IMG/VR virus record: IMGVR_UViG_3300006871_000024
Coordinates: 1-22,827 of that record
From: a virus
DNA: 22,827 nt
Strand: one strand, 5' to 3'
Under the pieces are notes generated by a model that worked only from the letters and a program-made list of their open reading frames with translations, was not told where the DNA came from and ran no database searches. Shown piece after piece: positions 1 through 7,886 of this stretch (position 1 is the first letter of the stretch; every line of letters begins with the position of its first letter). The position numbers and the translations under genes were made by a program.

Positions 1-1
1 C

Positions 2-124
2 CCTGTAAATTCGCCTGAGCCGTCAAACGGTCGATCAGACGGACATCAGCGCGCCCGGCCGGGAAAAACCGGGAGAACGGCACCACGAGCCAACGGGAGA
101 AGAAACCTTCAGTGGTATCCCTAG
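2..124 (+). CDS. possible C-terminal end of an upstream gene (partial)
   Basis: The frame starting at base 2 is open from the window edge to a TAG at 122-124, about 40 residues rich in Arg, Gly and Pro and ending in LQWYP. It is noticeably more GC-rich than the terminase genes that follow. In actinophages an HNH endonuclease or small regulator often sits just before the terminase, but nothing here identifies the family. An open run of 41 codons can occur by chance, so this could also be a non-coding leader or a packaging-site region. It contains the GC-rich self-complementary core CCCGGCCGGG near base 55. Confidence 0.25.
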   Translation, partial: PVNSPEPSNGRSDGHQRARPGKTGRTAPRANGRRNLQWYP

Positions 125-160
125 CGTCTGATTGCGGCCAGTGTGTACACTCGCCGATTT

Positions 161-604
161 ATGGCAGACCTTTCCCCCAAACTCCGAAGAGACCTTATCC
201 ATGCAATAGCTAGTAAGGAAGGTAACGCGCTATACATTTCAAGGAAGTTTGATAAGCCTGTCGCTTGGCTTAAGAAGTTTGTGGAAGATAATAAGGAAGC
301 ACTAGAGGAAGCTAGAGAAGCACTATCCAAAGAAGACCAAGAGCCCACTCCTACGGAGCTTGGGGAGCTTTGGATAAGCAACAAGACAGAAAGACTTAGA
401 CGCTATCAAGCAATAGCGGATGAACTGTTTAAAGAATCAATGGCTGACCCTACGGACGCAACCACATTAAGGGAATTCCGTAGCTACCTGGTAGCTGCTG
501 CTAATGAGCTTGGCCAACTACTCCATAGAGGATCGGGCGAAGTTAATCCTGATGACACGTTAGGTGTGGATATTGTAGGTGTTGATTTGGATAAGTTGAG
601 GTAG
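161..604 (+). CDS. probable terminase small subunit
   Basis: This protein of about 147 residues lies directly upstream of the large terminase, with two bases between stop and next start. The N-terminal third (residues 1-45 from MADLSPKL) is helical and looks like a DNA-binding helix-turn-helix: DLIHAIASKEGNALYISRKF is followed by a Lys-rich turn. A long charged helical region rich in Glu and Lys follows, as expected for an oligomerising small terminase that recognises phage DNA and hands it to the large subunit. A GTG at 143 in the same frame would add six residues. Neither start has a convincing Shine-Dalgarno (SD) sequence, so ATG 161 is chosen on codon preference. The call rests mainly on position and overall character, because small terminases diverge strongly. 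Confidence 0.7.
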   Translation: MADLSPKLRRDLIHAIASKEGNALYISRKFDKPVAWLKKFVEDNKEALEEAREALSKEDQEPTPTELGELWISNKTERLRRYQAIADELFKESMADPTDATTLREFRSYLVAAANELGQLLHRGSGEVNPDDTLGVDIVGVDLDKLR

Positions 605-606
605 CC

Positions 607-2040
607 ATGGTTAATACGCTATCAAGTAAACGTAAGGCAACAGGGACCAAGCATATTCACAGATATGAACCGAGAGGAGGATGCAAAGAAGCGTTTGAGT
701 CCACAGAGGAAGAGATCTTAGTAAGTGGTCCAGCCGGTACAGGCAAGTCGCGAGCTTGTCTTGAAAAGATCTACCTAGTGTGCTTGATGACTCCCAATGT
801 TCGCGCTTTGATTCTTCGTAAAACGTTGCGTTCTCTCGGTTCTACTGCTCTTGTGACGTGGCGAAATTGGGTGGTTAAAGAAGCGTTATTGACTGGTGAT
901 GTTGTCTACTATGGAGGGTCCAGCGAACAACCGCCCCAGTACCGTTTTAAGAATGGCTCTTCCGTCACCATTGGTGGTCTAGACCAGCCCACCCGGATCA
1001 TGTCATCCGACTATGACATCATCTATATCCAGGAAGCAACCGAGATCACGCTTGATGATCATGAAATGTGCACGACTCGGCTTCGCAACTGGACACTCCC
1101 ATTTCAACAGTTGATTATGGACTGTAACCCGGCCGGGGATAAGCACTGGCTAAAGCGGAGAGCTGATGACAGAGCTACCAGTCTGATCGAATCACGGCAC
1201 GAAGACAACCCGCGACTGTTCAATGTGGACGGAACGAAAACTCGTGAAGGCGAAAAGTACATCGCCATTCTCGATAAGCTCACCGGGGTGCGCTACCTCA
1301 GACTCCGTCTTGGTAAATGGGTTAGTGCTGAGGGCATTATTTACGAGGAATTCGATCGAGCAACCCATGTGCTACCTTGGTCTTATGACGATGAGGGTAA
1401 CCGACTCGCTCTGCCTTATGAGTGGCCGCGTTTCTGGTCAATAGACTTCGGATACGTACACCCGTTTGTGTTGAAGTGTTACGCATTAGGTCCAGACGGG
1501 GAATTGTATATGTACCGTGAGATCTACATGACTGGTCGCACGGTACAAGAGCATGCTGCAACGATTATGAATGAAGTAACCAGAGTTAAGAAAGTTGAAT
1601 GGATTGATCATTTTAATAAGGTAACTAGATTCCGTGAGGAGATTGAATGGATCGAACCACAACCACAAGCAGTTATCTGTGATCATGATGCTGAAGATAG
1701 GCGTACATTCGAGAAAGCAACAGGCTTACCTACCATTCCAGCAATTAAGAAAGTGAATGCTGGAATTAACGCAATGAAGGAACGTCTCAAGGTTGATGAG
1801 AATGGCTTGGCTCGCTTGTACTATATGGAGGATGCCCTAGTTGAACTTGATCAATCTCAAAAGGACAGTCTACTTCCGACGTGCACAGTAGACGAACATT
1901 CCTCGTACGTATGGAAGACAAACAGTGATGGTAGGAAACTTGATGAACCAGTGAAGCGAGACGACGATGGGGAGGATACAGACCGGTATATGGTTGCTTA
2001 CTTTGACCTTAGAGGAATAGCGCGCGCAACACAGATCTAG
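607..2040 (+). CDS. terL: terminase large subunit (packaging ATPase/nuclease)
   Basis: The DNA-packaging motor translocates genome concatemers into proheads and cuts them. At 477 residues it has the full family length. The ATPase domain shows a Walker A motif GPAGTGKS (residues 41-48), a Walker B motif IIYIQE (138-143) with the catalytic Glu, and a coupling motif DCNPAG (172-177). The RNase H-like nuclease domain starts near residue 275, with candidate metal ligands D280 (in SIDFGY), D359/D361 in the CDHDAED block, and acidic residues around D457-D459 just before YMVAYFDL. A Trp/Glu-rich segment at about 329-352 lies within the nuclease domain and looks like an insertion. The gene starts two bases after the small subunit, consistent with coupled translation. 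In-frame TTA leucine codons occur at least four times. Confidence 0.95.
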   Translation: MVNTLSSKRKATGTKHIHRYEPRGGCKEAFESTEEEILVSGPAGTGKSRACLEKIYLVCLMTPNVRALILRKTLRSLGSTALVTWRNWVVKEALLTGDVVYYGGSSEQPPQYRFKNGSSVTIGGLDQPTRIMSSDYDIIYIQEATEITLDDHEMCTTRLRNWTLPFQQLIMDCNPAGDKHWLKRRADDRATSLIESRHEDNPRLFNVDGTKTREGEKYIAILDKLTGVRYLRLRLGKWVSAEGIIYEEFDRATHVLPWSYDDEGNRLALPYEWPRFWSIDFGYVHPFVLKCYALGPDGELYMYREIYMTGRTVQEHAATIMNEVTRVKKVEWIDHFNKVTRFREEIEWIEPQPQAVICDHDAEDRRTFEKATGLPTIPAIKKVNAGINAMKERLKVDENGLARLYYMEDALVELDQSQKDSLLPTCTVDEHSSYVWKTNSDGRKLDEPVKRDDDGEDTDRYMVAYFDLRGIARATQI

Positions 2041-2075
2041 AACTAGTCCTGATTAGACTAACCAAGGAGAAGGAA

Positions 2076-2360
2076 ATGGCTACAGTGGAAGGTAACCCTA
2101 GTATTCTACAGTTCTTTGCTTGGAAGATTGGCAAGGCCCTTGACACCAAAGCTAGGAAAGAAAAGCGCGTGCGATCCTTTGTGGAAGCTTCTATCCGGGT
2201 GCTGCTGCATGTCGTTGGATTTTCGTGCTTGACAATTGCTGGGTTTTACTGGCATGTTATCGCTGGTTTGGTTGTGGCCGGTATCTCATGTTTCGTGATG
2301 GCTGAGTTGCTCACCCAATCCGACCAACCGCCGAACGACCGTCCGAACCAGACTCGATAG
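2076..2360 (+). CDS. small membrane protein, two predicted transmembrane helices
   Basis: This 94-residue protein has a polar, basic N-terminus (KARKEKRVR at 25-33), two adjacent hydrophobic segments (about 41-58 and 59-80) and a polar Pro/Asn-rich tail. It starts after the strong SD context AGGAGAAGGAAATGG, which recurs before the tail tube and tail chaperone genes. It lies between the large terminase and the portal. I do not recognise a family. The hairpin topology could fit a holin-like or superinfection-exclusion protein, but nothing in the sequence proves either, and the usual lysis genes are elsewhere (16153-17361). Confidence 0.8.
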   Translation: MATVEGNPSILQFFAWKIGKALDTKARKEKRVRSFVEASIRVLLHVVGFSCLTIAGFYWHVIAGLVVAGISCFVMAELLTQSDQPPNDRPNQTR

Positions 2361-2369
2361 GACTAGACC

Positions 2370-3638
2370 ATGCGCAATTTGATTTCTGCCCTCAGCGGCA
2401 CTTTGTCGCGTGGCAGCACCCTTCGTAACGACACTCCTGTACCCCAATCATCTAATCGGTCTGGTTTGTTTGATACTAGTGGTGAGTTACCGATGGGGGA
2501 GGCGGCTTATCAAGCCTACGGCTCAGTTGGCACATTGTTTGCCATTGTCACACAGATTACGAATGCATTTGCTAGTGTTGAGTGGCATTTGTACCGTAAG
2601 ACTTCTGTACGAGACAAAGCGCGGCGCACTGAGGTAATGACCCACGGATTTCTAGACGTATGGAACCGGCCCAATTACTTTTATACGGGTCGGTATTTTC
2701 GTATGTGCTGCCAGCAACATCTAGACCTAGTAGGTGAGACCATTATTGTCCTGGTTCGCGTTGGCGGATATGTAATTGAAATGTGGCCAGTGCGACCTGA
2801 TCGAGTTAAGCCTGTCAAGCACCCTAAGAAATTTCTCACTGGGTATATCTACACTGGACCAGATGGAGAGGAAGTGCCGCTAGCCCTTGAAGATGTAATC
2901 CAGATTAAGTATCCAAACCCAGCCGATCCGTATCGCGGAATGGGACCAGTTCAAACGGCAATGTACGATTTGGACGCTGCACGATACTCGGCTCAGTGGA
3001 ATAGGAATTTCTTCATCAACGGTGCGCAACCTGGTGGCGTGATTGAAGTTGATTACGTAATGGGGGATCAGGAATGGAAAGCATTTCTTGACCGTTGGAA
3101 TGAACAACATCGTGGGGTTGCCAATGCTCATCGTGTAGCAGTGCTGGAAAATGCACATTGGAAAGATACGAAGTTCAGCATGGAAGATATGCAATTCGTA
3201 CAACTTCGTGAATTGCCACGCGAAATCATTAGAGAAGCATTTGCATTCCCCAAGCCAATGCTCGGAACTGTTGACGATGTGAACCGAGCCAACGCGGATG
3301 CTGGAAAAGACATCATGGCGGAAGGGCAAACGATCCCACGTCTGTCCCTTTGGAAGGATGCGATTAATAACTTCCTTCTGCCACAATTTGCCAATGGTAA
3401 AACTCTTGAACTAGACCCCGATGATCCAACCCCCGTGAATAAAGAAGCTCTTAACGCTGAACGCAATAGTCAAACAGCCGGTGTGAGAAATCTAGTCCTC
3501 AGTGGATATCACCCGGATGATTCAGCAGAAGCAATGCAGCTTCCCCAAATGCGGTGGGTGGGAATCCCACAGCCTGGCCAACCGGCTAAGGATGAAGAGA
3601 ATGACAATGCAACTGCCGACGCACTTTTTAATCGATAA
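2370..3638 (+). CDS. portal protein (HK97/SPP1-like family)
   Basis: The portal forms the dodecameric channel at one capsid vertex that DNA passes through during packaging and ejection. The 422-residue length, the position between terminase and protease, and typical segments support the call: an N-terminal region with AYQAYGSVGTLFAIVTQIT, the wing region with FYTGRYFRM and IEMWPVRPDRVKP, the DVIQIKYPNPADPYRGMGP block near 180-195, AQWNRNFFINGAQPGG near 215, and REIIREAFAFPKPMLG near 285-300, a hallmark of phage portals. The C-terminal end is polar and charged, as usual. The start ATG 2370 is nine bases after the preceding stop. Confidence 0.92.
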   Translation: MRNLISALSGTLSRGSTLRNDTPVPQSSNRSGLFDTSGELPMGEAAYQAYGSVGTLFAIVTQITNAFASVEWHLYRKTSVRDKARRTEVMTHGFLDVWNRPNYFYTGRYFRMCCQQHLDLVGETIIVLVRVGGYVIEMWPVRPDRVKPVKHPKKFLTGYIYTGPDGEEVPLALEDVIQIKYPNPADPYRGMGPVQTAMYDLDAARYSAQWNRNFFINGAQPGGVIEVDYVMGDQEWKAFLDRWNEQHRGVANAHRVAVLENAHWKDTKFSMEDMQFVQLRELPREIIREAFAFPKPMLGTVDDVNRANADAGKDIMAEGQTIPRLSLWKDAINNFLLPQFANGKTLELDPDDPTPVNKEALNAERNSQTAGVRNLVLSGYHPDDSAEAMQLPQMRWVGIPQPGQPAKDEENDNATADALFNR

Positions 3639-3653
3639 CAGGAGGGAGGGAAA

Positions 3654-4553
3654 ATGCGACCAGGAAAGCGGTTGTTAAATCAAAGGGCTAAGATCCTTGA
3701 TAAGATCCGTAATGAGGATCCTCAGCTTGCTAATGCGCTTACCAATCTGAAATTGGATTGGTATCGGGTGAGGAATTCGGCGGATGGAGAGACGGCTGAT
3801 CTCTACATCTACGATGAAATTGTCCCGGCTGCAATTGCAGAGTGGTTCGGCGGTGTGTCTGCGGAAGGGCTCATTGAGCAGTTGAGTGAGATTACCGCGA
3901 GCACTATCAATGTCCGAATTAATTCGCCTGGTGGTTCGGTTTTTGAGGCTATCGCTATTTACAATACGTTGGTTAGTCACTCGGCGGTAATCAATGTGTA
4001 TGTGGATGCTTTGGCAGCTAGTGCGGCGAGTGTTGTCGCAATGGCAGGCGACAAGATCACGATGATGGTTGGATCGCAGATGATGATCCACGATGCTATT
4101 GGGATCGAAATGGGTAACGCGGCTGAAATGCGCGCCATGGCTGATTTCCTCGATAAGCAATCAGATAACATTGCTTCCATTTATTGTGCAAAGGCGGGTG
4201 GAGACAATGCTGATTGGCGAGCAATTATGCTTGCTGAAACGTGGATGTTCGCGGATGAGGCAGTAGAGCTTGGGTTGGCAGACGAAATTTACTCGGCTGA
4301 CAAACCAGAAGAGGAAGAGACTCAAGAGGACGAAGACGCCGAGACTCCCGATGAGCAGCAGCAAGAGGAAGAGGAAGGAACAGAGGAACCGATTCCCGAA
4401 GAGGATGAAGAAGATCCGGAGAATTTGATGAATCGCAAACATTCTCTGGTGAATCGCGGTTTTAAGTACGCTGGACGCCGCCGTGCTCCGCAACCTGTAA
4501 ATACCGCACAACTGTCTACAAGAGATATTGATCGGCTACTTGCCAATTGGTGA
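3654..4553 (+). CDS. prohead protease, ClpP-like (peptidase S14 family)
   Basis: This is the head-maturation protease that trims scaffold regions from the capsid protein. Residues 30-215 form a ClpP-type fold: INSPGGSVFEAIAIYNTL (90-107), nucleophile motif ALAASAASVVAMAG (119-132; S123 aligns with the ClpP serine), and H146 in MMIHDA. The third catalytic position (the ClpP Asp) is probably E196 in AETWMFADEAVELGLAD, a substitution I believe is common in phage members. Residues 218-258 are a strongly acidic Glu/Asp/Gln run. A short basic segment (RKHSLVNRGFKYAGRRR) and a helical end (STRDIDRLLANW) follow. This acidic-basic tail may act as an internal scaffold or bind the capsid delta domain, which is inference. 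An AGGAGGGAGGG-rich SD precedes the start. Confidence 0.9.
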   Translation: MRPGKRLLNQRAKILDKIRNEDPQLANALTNLKLDWYRVRNSADGETADLYIYDEIVPAAIAEWFGGVSAEGLIEQLSEITASTINVRINSPGGSVFEAIAIYNTLVSHSAVINVYVDALAASAASVVAMAGDKITMMVGSQMMIHDAIGIEMGNAAEMRAMADFLDKQSDNIASIYCAKAGGDNADWRAIMLAETWMFADEAVELGLADEIYSADKPEEEETQEDEDAETPDEQQQEEEEGTEEPIPEEDEEDPENLMNRKHSLVNRGFKYAGRRRAPQPVNTAQLSTRDIDRLLANW

Positions 4554-4568
4554 GAGAGGAAGTGAGTA

Positions 4569-5933
4569 ATGCCTGACACGATTACAATTCCTGAGAATGA
4601 AGATCAGCTTAGGGAAACGCTAACTAACAAGCGTGCGATGAGTGAACTGCTTAAGGATCCGGATAAGTTTACCAATTTCGTTAACGACCATGTCAAGCTC
4701 CGTCTCTCAAAAGACCCCGCTATTCTTGGCCAGGTTAGTGAGCAGCACGAACAGTTTATGATTAATTGGCTTCGTGACCACACCAATGAAGATTTGGACG
4801 TGGTGGCCAAGCGGCTGAATTTGGACAATCCTGGTGCCCGCAATCGTGTTCGTCCGAATACGGTGTACAACAAGAAAGCTGCCGGGGCTCCACACGATGG
4901 AATGTTCGCTAGTGCGGCTGATCTCGTTTACTCGATTTATAATGAGTCTTGGAAGGATGAGCGCACGGCGGCTAACCTTGGCACGCTGAAGAATGCGCTT
5001 TCTAGTCTCAAGCCTAGTGACGGTGGCTTCCTCATTCCGGAGATCCTCCGGGCGGAATTGCTCCGTGTTGCGCTGGAAAATGCAATTGTTCGTTCCCGTG
5101 CTCGCGTTATTCCTATGGACAGTCTCACTGTTCCGTTCCCTACTGTGGACAGTACTTCCAACGTGTCCAGTGTGTACGGTGGCGTTACGGGTTACTGGAC
5201 TGAGGAAGGAGCGACCCTCACTGAGTCCAAGCCGCGTTTCGGTCGTGTTGAATTGCGAGCCCAGAAGCTCGTTCTTTACACCGAAGTCCCGAATGAGCTT
5301 TTGCAAGACGCCAGTCCATCACTTGCTGCATTCATCGGCGATATTTTCCCTGAAGCTATCGCCTGGTTCGAGGATGTGGCATTCTTCGTCGGTGGTGGAG
5401 TTGGTGAGCCTCTCGGCTTCCTGAATGCGCCGTGTGCGGTTAACGTTGACCGTACGGGATCTAGCTCCGGTACCGTTGTGTGGGCCGACATTGTAAACAT
5501 GTATGCCCGGATGCTTCCGCAGTCTTTGCGGAATGCTGTCTGGATTGTTTCTCCGGACACCCTCCCCGCACTGTTCCAAATGGTCATGACCGGTGGTACT
5601 TCTCCAATCATGCTTGGTGGCCAGGCTGGTTTTGCTACTGGTTCAGCTGCTCCGCCTATGACCATGCTCGGTCTCCCGATTATCGTTTCGGAGAAGGCGC
5701 GTACGCTTGGAACAATTGGTGACGTTAACCTGGTGGACTTCGGTTTCTACTTGATCGGTGATCGCCAGGCAATGAGTGCCAAGCAGTCGGAAGATTACAA
5801 GTTCCAGAGTGACGTTACCGCCTTCCGTGTGACTGAGCGGCTTGACGGTCGCCCGTGGCTGCTTTCGCCCATCACTCCGCAGAATGGCAGCGCTAACACC
5901 CTTTCTCCGTTCGTTAAGCTCACTACAGCGTGA
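4569..5933 (+). CDS. major capsid protein, HK97 fold
   Basis: This is the shell protein. At 454 residues it has an N-terminal helical, charged domain of about 105-125 residues (delta/scaffold region), then a linker around NKKAAGAPHDGM that is a plausible protease-cleavage zone. The HK97-type core starts with the N-arm and E-loop region, where SSLKPSDGGFLIPEILRAEL at about 140-160 is a hallmark. Later landmarks are PFPTVDSTSNVSSVYGGVTGYWTEEGA, LVLYTEVPNELLQDASPSL, and the terminal P-domain/A-domain strands DFGFYLIGDRQAM and RVTERLDGRPWLLSP. The gene follows the protease directly. All of its roughly 45 leucines avoid TTA and favour CTC, CTT and CTG, unlike the flanking packaging genes, which points to selection for high expression. 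Confidence 0.95.
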   Translation: MPDTITIPENEDQLRETLTNKRAMSELLKDPDKFTNFVNDHVKLRLSKDPAILGQVSEQHEQFMINWLRDHTNEDLDVVAKRLNLDNPGARNRVRPNTVYNKKAAGAPHDGMFASAADLVYSIYNESWKDERTAANLGTLKNALSSLKPSDGGFLIPEILRAELLRVALENAIVRSRARVIPMDSLTVPFPTVDSTSNVSSVYGGVTGYWTEEGATLTESKPRFGRVELRAQKLVLYTEVPNELLQDASPSLAAFIGDIFPEAIAWFEDVAFFVGGGVGEPLGFLNAPCAVNVDRTGSSSGTVVWADIVNMYARMLPQSLRNAVWIVSPDTLPALFQMVMTGGTSPIMLGGQAGFATGSAAPPMTMLGLPIIVSEKARTLGTIGDVNLVDFGFYLIGDRQAMSAKQSEDYKFQSDVTAFRVTERLDGRPWLLSPITPQNGSANTLSPFVKLTTA

Positions 5934-5945
5934 GGAGAATTAATT

Positions 5946-6203
5946 ATGTGGCTTAAGCTGAAGAATGGTAATTATCATCTTCTTGAGTCAGACCTTTCGT
6001 TGGTGGTAGATGGCGGTGATGTCAAGGGTTACCGTGTTGGGATTCAGCGGTCTAATGTGTTCCCTCCTGTTGCAACTGTTCAGGACGGGTACGCAACTCG
6101 TGAGGATGCGCAAGCGGCACTTGATGAACTGATGGATAATTCGGACTTGGAATACTCCATTGTCCAGCCTCCGGTTCAGCCTGAGGAATTAGCAGCAGAG
6201 TAA
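5946..6203 (+). CDS. uncharacterised small protein after the capsid gene
   Basis: This 85-residue protein begins 12 bases after the capsid stop with an SD of the form GAGGAGAATTAATT. The N-terminal 50 residues look beta-rich (MWLKLKNGNYHLL, GYRVGIQR). A helical acidic segment (REDAQAALDELMDN) and a Pro/Glu-rich tail follow. No transmembrane helix or cysteine is visible. Its place between capsid and putative decoration protein suggests a head-related role such as cement or capsid assembly. I do not recognise the family. Confidence 0.75.
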   Translation: MWLKLKNGNYHLLESDLSLVVDGGDVKGYRVGIQRSNVFPPVATVQDGYATREDAQAALDELMDNSDLEYSIVQPPVQPEELAAE

Positions 6204-6212
6204 GGAATAATC

Positions 6213-6374
6213 ATGCTCGCTATTGTTGCTGCAATTGTTTTTTTCTTGGCTGTATTCGGTGTGAAGCTTGGAGAATTGAATGTAGTTGCCTTAGGTTTGG
6301 CAATTATGGCGCTCCACTTTGTGGTTCCCTTGGGAGACACATACATCAAGCGAATTCGTTCACCACGAGAATAG
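6213..6374 (+). CDS. short hydrophobic membrane peptide (53 aa)
   Basis: ATG 6213 to TAG 6372-6374 encodes 53 residues: two hydrophobic stretches (AIVAAIVFFLAVFGV at about 3-17 and VVALGLAIMALHFVV at about 24-38), then a short basic tail ending KRIRSPRE. The upstream AAGGAATAA is a moderate SD. The stop lies just before the GTG start of the next gene. A longer reading of the next gene, from 6319 in another frame, would overlap this ORF. This peptide plus the 6388 start gives a tidier, non-overlapping arrangement. The function is unknown. Confidence 0.6.
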   Translation: MLAIVAAIVFFLAVFGVKLGELNVVALGLAIMALHFVVPLGDTYIKRIRSPRE

Positions 6375-6387
6375 AAAGGAATTAGAC

Positions 6388-6912
6388 GTGCGTTCTTTGG
6401 GTTTTGTCACCGACTACACAGTCGGAATTAACCCCGTTGCTGATATCGCGGCGGGTGCCAACACGGGTAAGCGCGTTCACATGCGTAATTACGATACGCT
6501 TGGTGTGCTTTTCTTCAAGAATGCGGCCAGTGCCGGCACTGACACCGTGATCATCACTCTTCAGGAGCACAACGCCAACACCGGCGGTACTTCACAGAAC
6601 TTGGCCGCCATCACGGATTGGTATTACAAGTCCACTGCTGCTGCTCTCGCGGGTACTGAGGCATGGACTGAGGTTACTCAGGCAGCAGCCGCTACGCTTT
6701 CCATGGCGGATGCCGGCCCGATTAAGGCAGCTAACCAGGCAATGGTTTATTTCGATGTGGAAGCGGGGGCCCTTTCGGCTGGCTTTGAATGGCTTTCTGT
6801 TAACATCGCTGACCCTGGTTCTGGTGGCACCATTCTTGGTGGAGTTTTCTATATCATGAGTGGATTGAAGATGCAACGTCGGCCAGATCTTCTCGCTCAG
6901 CCGAATGCGTAA
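6388..6912 (+). CDS. putative capsid decoration or minor head protein
   Basis: The chosen GTG at 6388 has an SD AGAAAGGA seven bases upstream, giving 174 residues starting MRSLGFVTDY. Starts farther upstream lack an SD and run through the small membrane ORF at 6213. The protein is Ala/Gly/Thr-rich, beta-strand-like, without Cys, and ends with FYIMSGLKMQRRPDLLAQPNA. A region such as NYDTLGVLFFKNAASAGTDT resembles soluble virion beta-proteins. Its position two genes after the capsid suggests a decoration protein or head fibre. Leucine codons avoid TTA as in the capsid gene, consistent with high-level expression. The family assignment is inference. Confidence 0.7.
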   Translation: MRSLGFVTDYTVGINPVADIAAGANTGKRVHMRNYDTLGVLFFKNAASAGTDTVIITLQEHNANTGGTSQNLAAITDWYYKSTAAALAGTEAWTEVTQAAAATLSMADAGPIKAANQAMVYFDVEAGALSAGFEWLSVNIADPGSGGTILGGVFYIMSGLKMQRRPDLLAQPNA

Positions 6913-6921
6913 AGGAATCAA

Positions 6922-7278
6922 ATGGCTAAGTCAACGCATTCTCAGGAGATTCTCACGGGGACTCCTGATAGTTACACCGAACACGAGACTACCGATCCTG
7001 ATCCGGTAATTCGCAGGGAAATGTTGGGCGGTGATCCGTCATCGACGGCAGTTGGTATGGGCTCCTTGGAATCATCCGAGAACGAGAAGAAACCAAACGA
7101 CAGCGAGACGCCAGACCTCCAATCGCCTGCCCAGTTGACGGAGAGCCCCTCCAAGGGTACGGAGATACAGGAGCACTCCACTGTAGATATGACGGTTGGC
7201 GGTGGCCAGAAAACGACGCCACGGCGATCAAATAAACAATCGGCTCGTTCTCGTACGGTGAAAGACGAATTTGACTAG
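6922..7278 (+). CDS. disordered, low-complexity protein
   Basis: This 118-residue protein consists almost entirely of Ser, Thr, Glu, Asp, Pro, Gln and Gly with a basic C-terminal patch (TTPRRSNKQSARSRTVKDE). It has no hydrophobic core, cysteine or recognisable motif. The SD AAAGGAATCAA precedes ATG 6922, nine bases after the previous stop. It lies at the end of the first head module, just before a strong hairpin terminator. Such disordered proteins near head genes may be scaffold- or linker-like, but I can assign no function. Antisense ORFs here are composition artefacts. Confidence 0.65.
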   Translation: MAKSTHSQEILTGTPDSYTEHETTDPDPVIRREMLGGDPSSTAVGMGSLESSENEKKPNDSETPDLQSPAQLTESPSKGTEIQEHSTVDMTVGGGQKTTPRRSNKQSARSRTVKDEFD

Positions 7279-7298
7279 GGGGAATTAATAGTGGATAT

Positions 7299-7331
7299 GG
7301 GGAGGGTAGCCCGGACCCCGCAACCCTCCCC
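7299..7331 (+). terminator. hairpin terminator after the first head module
   Basis: A perfect 9-bp inverted repeat, GGGGAGGGT (7299-7307) and ACCCTCCCC (7323-7331), encloses a 15-base GC-rich loop and is followed by GTTTCC. It lies 21 bases after the preceding stop, before the membrane-protein cassette. The U-tract is weak, so it may attenuate transcription instead of ending it, or protect an mRNA 3' end. Confidence 0.6.
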
Positions 7332-7362
7332 GTTTCCATCCTACTAGTAGGCAGGACAATCC

Positions 7363-7638
7363 GTGCGTGACAACAAGAACCGAAAGAGCAATCGCAATAG
7401 GAAAAGACTTAGTGCTATTCTTGGGAGGTTTGGCTGGTATCTTTTATCAGCAATTGACAGGAAACGTAAATTTCGTTTTCCTAGCAATCTTCACAGCGAT
7501 GACTGGCGTTCCTGGACTTACCAACTTAATATCGATTTTGCGTGGGCCGGTTATAGGATCGGAATCACAATCGCAAGCGCAGCAGCCTTTGGAATCGGAG
7601 TCGGGCAACTCTACTTGAAAATGAATGGAATAAATTAA
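7363..7638 (+). CDS. alternative overlapping reading frame (91 aa), doubtful
   Basis: A GTG at 7363, six bases after AGGA, opens a second frame that covers the gene at 7367 and ends with TAA at 7636-7638, overlapping the ATG of the next gene as TAATG. The predicted product is very basic (RDNKNRKSNRNRKR at the start), with a hydrophobic end (GITIASAAAFGIGVG). The 7367 frame looks more like a conserved phage membrane protein, so this frame is probably a shadow. The coupling-type junction and good SD spacing are why it is recorded. Confidence 0.2.
   Translation: MRDNKNRKSNRNRKRLSAILGRFGWYLLSAIDRKRKFRFPSNLHSDDWRSWTYQLNIDFAWAGYRIGITIASAAAFGIGVGQLYLKMNGIN
7367..7618 (+). CDS. small membrane protein of the accessory cassette
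   Basis: This 83-residue protein starts at GTG 7367 downstream of AGGCAGGAC. Residues 12-28 (GKDLVLFLGGLAGIFYQ) and 33-60 (VNFVFLAIFTAMTGVPGLTNLISIL) are hydrophobic. The rest is a Ser/Gln/Glu-rich C-terminal tail. The pattern of a short amphipathic N-terminus, a helix ending FYQQLTG, and a second segment with MTGVPGLTNL resembles small membrane proteins I have seen in actinophages. The role could be holin-like or membrane-anchored, and I cannot choose. It opens a run of three small membrane genes between the 7299 terminator and the head-tail connector. Confidence 0.65.
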   Translation: MTTRTERAIAIGKDLVLFLGGLAGIFYQQLTGNVNFVFLAIFTAMTGVPGLTNLISILRGPVIGSESQSQAQQPLESESGNST

Positions 7639-7886
7639 TGAATGAAAGGAGATTACCTCATAATAAAGGAATCATTTATGCAGTGCTAATTTCCCTAGCA
7701 GCTTCAATTGTTGCAGCAGTAGTTTGCATAGTCTACACGGGAATTGTGGATAGAGAAAGTAATCAGCAATGGTGCGATTTAGTTGTTTTACTTGACAAAA
7801 CCTATATCGAGACTCCGCCAACCACAGAAATAGGAAGAAAGGTAGCTGAGGCTATGCACACCCTACGTATTCGATTTGAGTGCTAA
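7638..7886 (+). CDS. single-pass small membrane protein
   Basis: This 82-residue protein has a short basic N-terminus (MNERRLPHNKG), one transmembrane segment (about 12-34, rich in Ala, Val and Ile) and an outward-looking domain with QQWCDLVVLLDKTY, PPTTEIGRKVAEAM and a terminal Cys. A Cys pair (positions about 46 and 82) could form a disulfide outside the cell. The layout of one TM plus a short helical external domain would fit a spanin-like or lysis-accessory protein, though that is not demonstrated. Its stop TAA overlaps the next ATG (TAATG), so the cassette is translationally coupled. Confidence 0.75.
   Translation: MNERRLPHNKGIIYAVLISLAASIVAAVVCIVYTGIVDRESNQQWCDLVVLLDKTYIETPPTTEIGRKVAEAMHTLRIRFEC

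Noticed and set aside
2229-2255. TTGACA with a downstream ATGTTAT as a promoter
   Set aside because: It lies inside a coding region, the spacing (19 bases) is poor and the -10 is weak.
3128-5665. Antisense open frames opposite the portal, protease and capsid genes
   Set aside because: They are opposite strong, recognisable genes, have composition artefacts (Ser/Arg-rich) and lack SD and motifs.
6319-6387. Upstream start for the 6388 gene
   Set aside because: No SD, and the segment overlaps the small membrane ORF at 6213-6374. GTG 6388 has a good SD.
7291-7347. 18-codon ORF within the terminator region
   Set aside because: Short, inside the inverted repeat, without homology or strong SD.
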